A DNA stretch of 64,000 nt from Azolla caroliniana (Eukaryota > Polypodiophyta). Positions 62,500-64,000 of this stretch are shown piece by piece. Where the stretch lies: contig JBHGNT010000004.1 of the NCBI GenBank assembly GCA_043228905.1, forward strand, positions 11,656,001 through 11,720,000, read 5' to 3'. The notes beneath the pieces are model-generated. The model did not search any database, was not told the origin of the DNA, and saw nothing but the letters and a program-made list of their open reading frames with translations. A program made the translations under genes and the position numbers. Position 1 is the stretch's first letter. Every line of letters begins with the position of its first letter.

Positions 62500-63321
62500 G
62501 TTGGTGATCGAGAGGCCAAGGTTCGTCACGAACTGCCCCAACTTGTCGATACCCAGGGATTTTGTGAAGATGTCGGCCACTTGAAGATTCTTGTTGATGT
62601 GTTGTAAATCGACATATCCAGCCTCAACACACTCTCAAATGAAGTGATAGTGCACTTCGATATGCTTAGTTCGCGTGTGGAATACAGGGTTCCGAGCTAG
62701 GTAGATATTACTCATGTTGTCACATTATAGGAGAATTGGATCCTTGATGGGAACGCCCAGATCCTTTAATAGGCGCTTTAACCAGACGACCTCGCATGCA
62801 GCGACTACTGCACCCTTGTATTCAGCCTCCGTGCTTGACAATGCGATTGACGGATGATTTTTGCTGCTCTAGGAGATTGCGCCGCAGCCGAGGGAGAAGA
62901 CGAATCCTAACATTGACCGTCTATTAGCCTTATAGCCAGCCCAGTCCGCATCTGTGTACCCTTCGAACCAAATTATTGTATCTGACTTGTACATGATGCC
63001 GAAATCCATTGTCCCACGAACATACCTAAGTAATATCTTAGCGCAATCGAGATGAACATTTCGAGGGTTCTTCATGAATTGGCTAAGTAGACCGACCAAA
63101 TAACTGAGATTGGATCGTGTGATGGTTAGGTAGATTAAGTTGTAATCAGTTGTTGATACTAAGTTGGCTCGCAACAGTCTTCCCGAATCGGCATCAAGTT
63201 TGAGGTTTCGATCGAGGGGGGTAGACATAGGTTTGCACTCAGTATCTCGAACTTGTAGACTAGGTTGAGAATGTAGTGTTGTTGAGAGATCAATATCCCG
63301 GCTTGTGTCTGAATTACTTTG
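62500..63321 (-). pseudogene. CoK Copia RT end and RNase H
   Basis: The minus strand starts at the RT tail (AGILISQQHYILNLVYKFEI, then a frame change), and continues with ITRSNLSYLVGLLSQFMKN, YVRGTMDFGIMY, GYTDADWAGYKANRRSMLGF, SSTEAEYKGAVVAACEVVWL, CDNMSNIYLARNPVFHTRTK, VADIFTKSLGIDKLGQFVT. The upstream part is replaced by CoL at 63322. Family-2-like. Confidence 0.82.
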
Positions 63322-63864
63322 TGTTGGAAAATCGCTCCCTCCATACGAGATCCGGTTATGAATGAAGAGGACCCGGTGAGAACCGGATCAAAGGGACCCG
63401 GTGAGAACCGGAAGAGGAGACATATTTGTAAATATGTTTTGAGTAAGCCTATTGAGGTTATATTTGTAAATAGCCCTAAGTTCATATGAGTATAAATATG
63501 ACCTACGGAAATCACAGTTGAGAGAGTTTCCATATTGTTGTATGTGTATATTGTTGAAGAGAGAGTGAGATAGTAGCTACGAGCACTTTCTGTTGTAACC
63601 GTCGTCGGGCGAAGATCGCGAGCACGAGGTCATTGCCTCCGTGTTTCCACTTTGTATTTCCTCTCATATAGTGATAGTTCGGAGTCCGTGGGCTCCCATG
63701 GTTTTTCCCGATCAGGGTTTTCCACGTAAAGCTCCTATGTTTCTCTATCGTTGTTTTGTGTTCGTGCATCCATCATACCTATTTCCCATTTCTGTGTTTG
63801 GTCCTTCATAGAGTGATTGTGACTCGGTTGTGGCCGAGCAATACTTCCGCACTATTTCCTATCA
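63322..63864 (+). repeat. CoL 5' LTR
   Basis: The 543-base LTR, TGTTGGAAAATCG...TTTCCTATCA, has gagaaccgga repeats, catatttgtaaatatg, a TATA palindrome near 63480-63502 and the gcacgaggtcattgcctc block, as in CoB and CoE. Confidence 0.88.
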
Positions 63865-63867
63865 ATC

Positions 63868-63879
63868 TGGTATCAGAGC
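63868..63879 (+). promoter_or_regulatory. CoL primer-binding site (iMet)
   Basis: tggtatcagagc is an exact match, three bases after the LTR. Confidence 0.92.
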
Positions 63880-63893
63880 GAACAACACAGGAA

Positions 63894-64000
63894 ATGGAAG
63901 ATTCATTCGGCGGCATGTTCAAGCTCACCGGCTCCAACTACTCAGTGTGTAAGTCGAAGATGAGGGACATGTTGGTGGTTAAAGATCTTTGGTTGCTGGT
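63894..64000 (+). CDS. CoL gag, N-terminal start
   Basis: ATG at 63894 opens MEDSFGGMFKLTGSNYSV, with Cys in place of the next Trp seen in CoB and CoE, then KSKMRDMLVVKDLW to the window end. This part is open with no stop. Confidence 0.85.
   Translation, partial: MEDSFGGMFKLTGSNYSVCKSKMRDMLVVKDLWLL

Larger units (their letters stand above)
63322..64000 (+). mobile_element. CoL, 5' end of a family-1 Copia element
   Basis: 5' LTR, primer site and gag start are present; the rest lies beyond the window. It cuts CoK at the RT tail. Confidence 0.88.

Noticed and set aside
1-64000. A host gene such as a kinase, receptor or enzyme
   Set aside because: Every open frame with recognisable content maps to a retroelement domain or its antisense; the unassigned stretches have no gene-like motif.

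Overview
This window is nuclear DNA of a land plant and consists almost entirely of retrotransposons. I see no host single-copy gene, rRNA, bona fide tRNA gene, CRISPR array or bacterial-style operon. The elements are a LINE 3' end, several Ty3/Gypsy lineages (two or three with a C-terminal chromodomain, one with an FLDD reverse transcriptase lacking a chromodomain) and at least two Ty1/Copia families. Primer-binding sites match initiator tRNA-Met (TGGTATCAGAGC), as is usual for plant Copia elements. This mix, with several Gypsy types I associate from memory with bryophytes, lycophytes and ferns, suggests a non-seed plant, but the species cannot be named from sequence alone. Element names used here (GyA, CoB and so on) are local labels.

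Layout. 1-1440: LINE-A 3' half ending in a TCTA tail. 1431-3602: a split gag-like reading frame interrupted by an LTR-like block with minisatellites. 3596-4600: 3' end of a GyC-type element (minus strand). 4600-15069: Gypsy GyA (minus), interrupted by chromovirus GyB (6179-11750, minus) with near-perfect target duplications. 15070-20434: 5'-truncated Gypsy GyC (plus). 20435-21337: Copia CoA 5' end (minus). 21565-26974: Copia CoB (plus), complete with both LTRs. 27190-29575: Copia CoC remnant (minus). 29576-30761: Gypsy GyD 3' end (plus), split by a solo LTR.

30762-59620 is one large nest. Copia CoD (plus) contains Gypsy GyE (34902-58246, plus). GyE contains three independent insertions: Copia CoE (35738-41589, plus), Copia CoF (43226-49049, minus) and solo LTR CoG (49396-55422), and CoG itself contains Copia CoH (49961-55280, minus). 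CoD sits in the polypurine tract of GyD, so the stack is five deep. Most junctions show 5-bp target-site duplications that can be read directly (cattc, aagag, catat, ttctc; CoE has taata/caata), which fixes the order of events. CoH is the youngest: its two 603-bp LTRs differ at 4 positions and its gag-pol is one frame broken by only two stop codons.

59632-64000: the GyD 3' LTR fragment, a Gypsy RT remnant, Copia 5' and 3' end fragments, and the start of a further Copia element (CoL) that runs off the window. Most coding regions are pseudogenes with stops, frameshifts or lost catalytic residues. The most unusual recurring feature is a tRNA-like module, with recognisable A- and B-box sequences in antisense orientation, near the start of the LTRs of three Gypsy lineages (GyB, GyC, GyD). 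A second is a TATA box enclosed by a conserved inverted repeat (GTCATAT...ATATGAC) in all LTRs of one Copia superfamily group.
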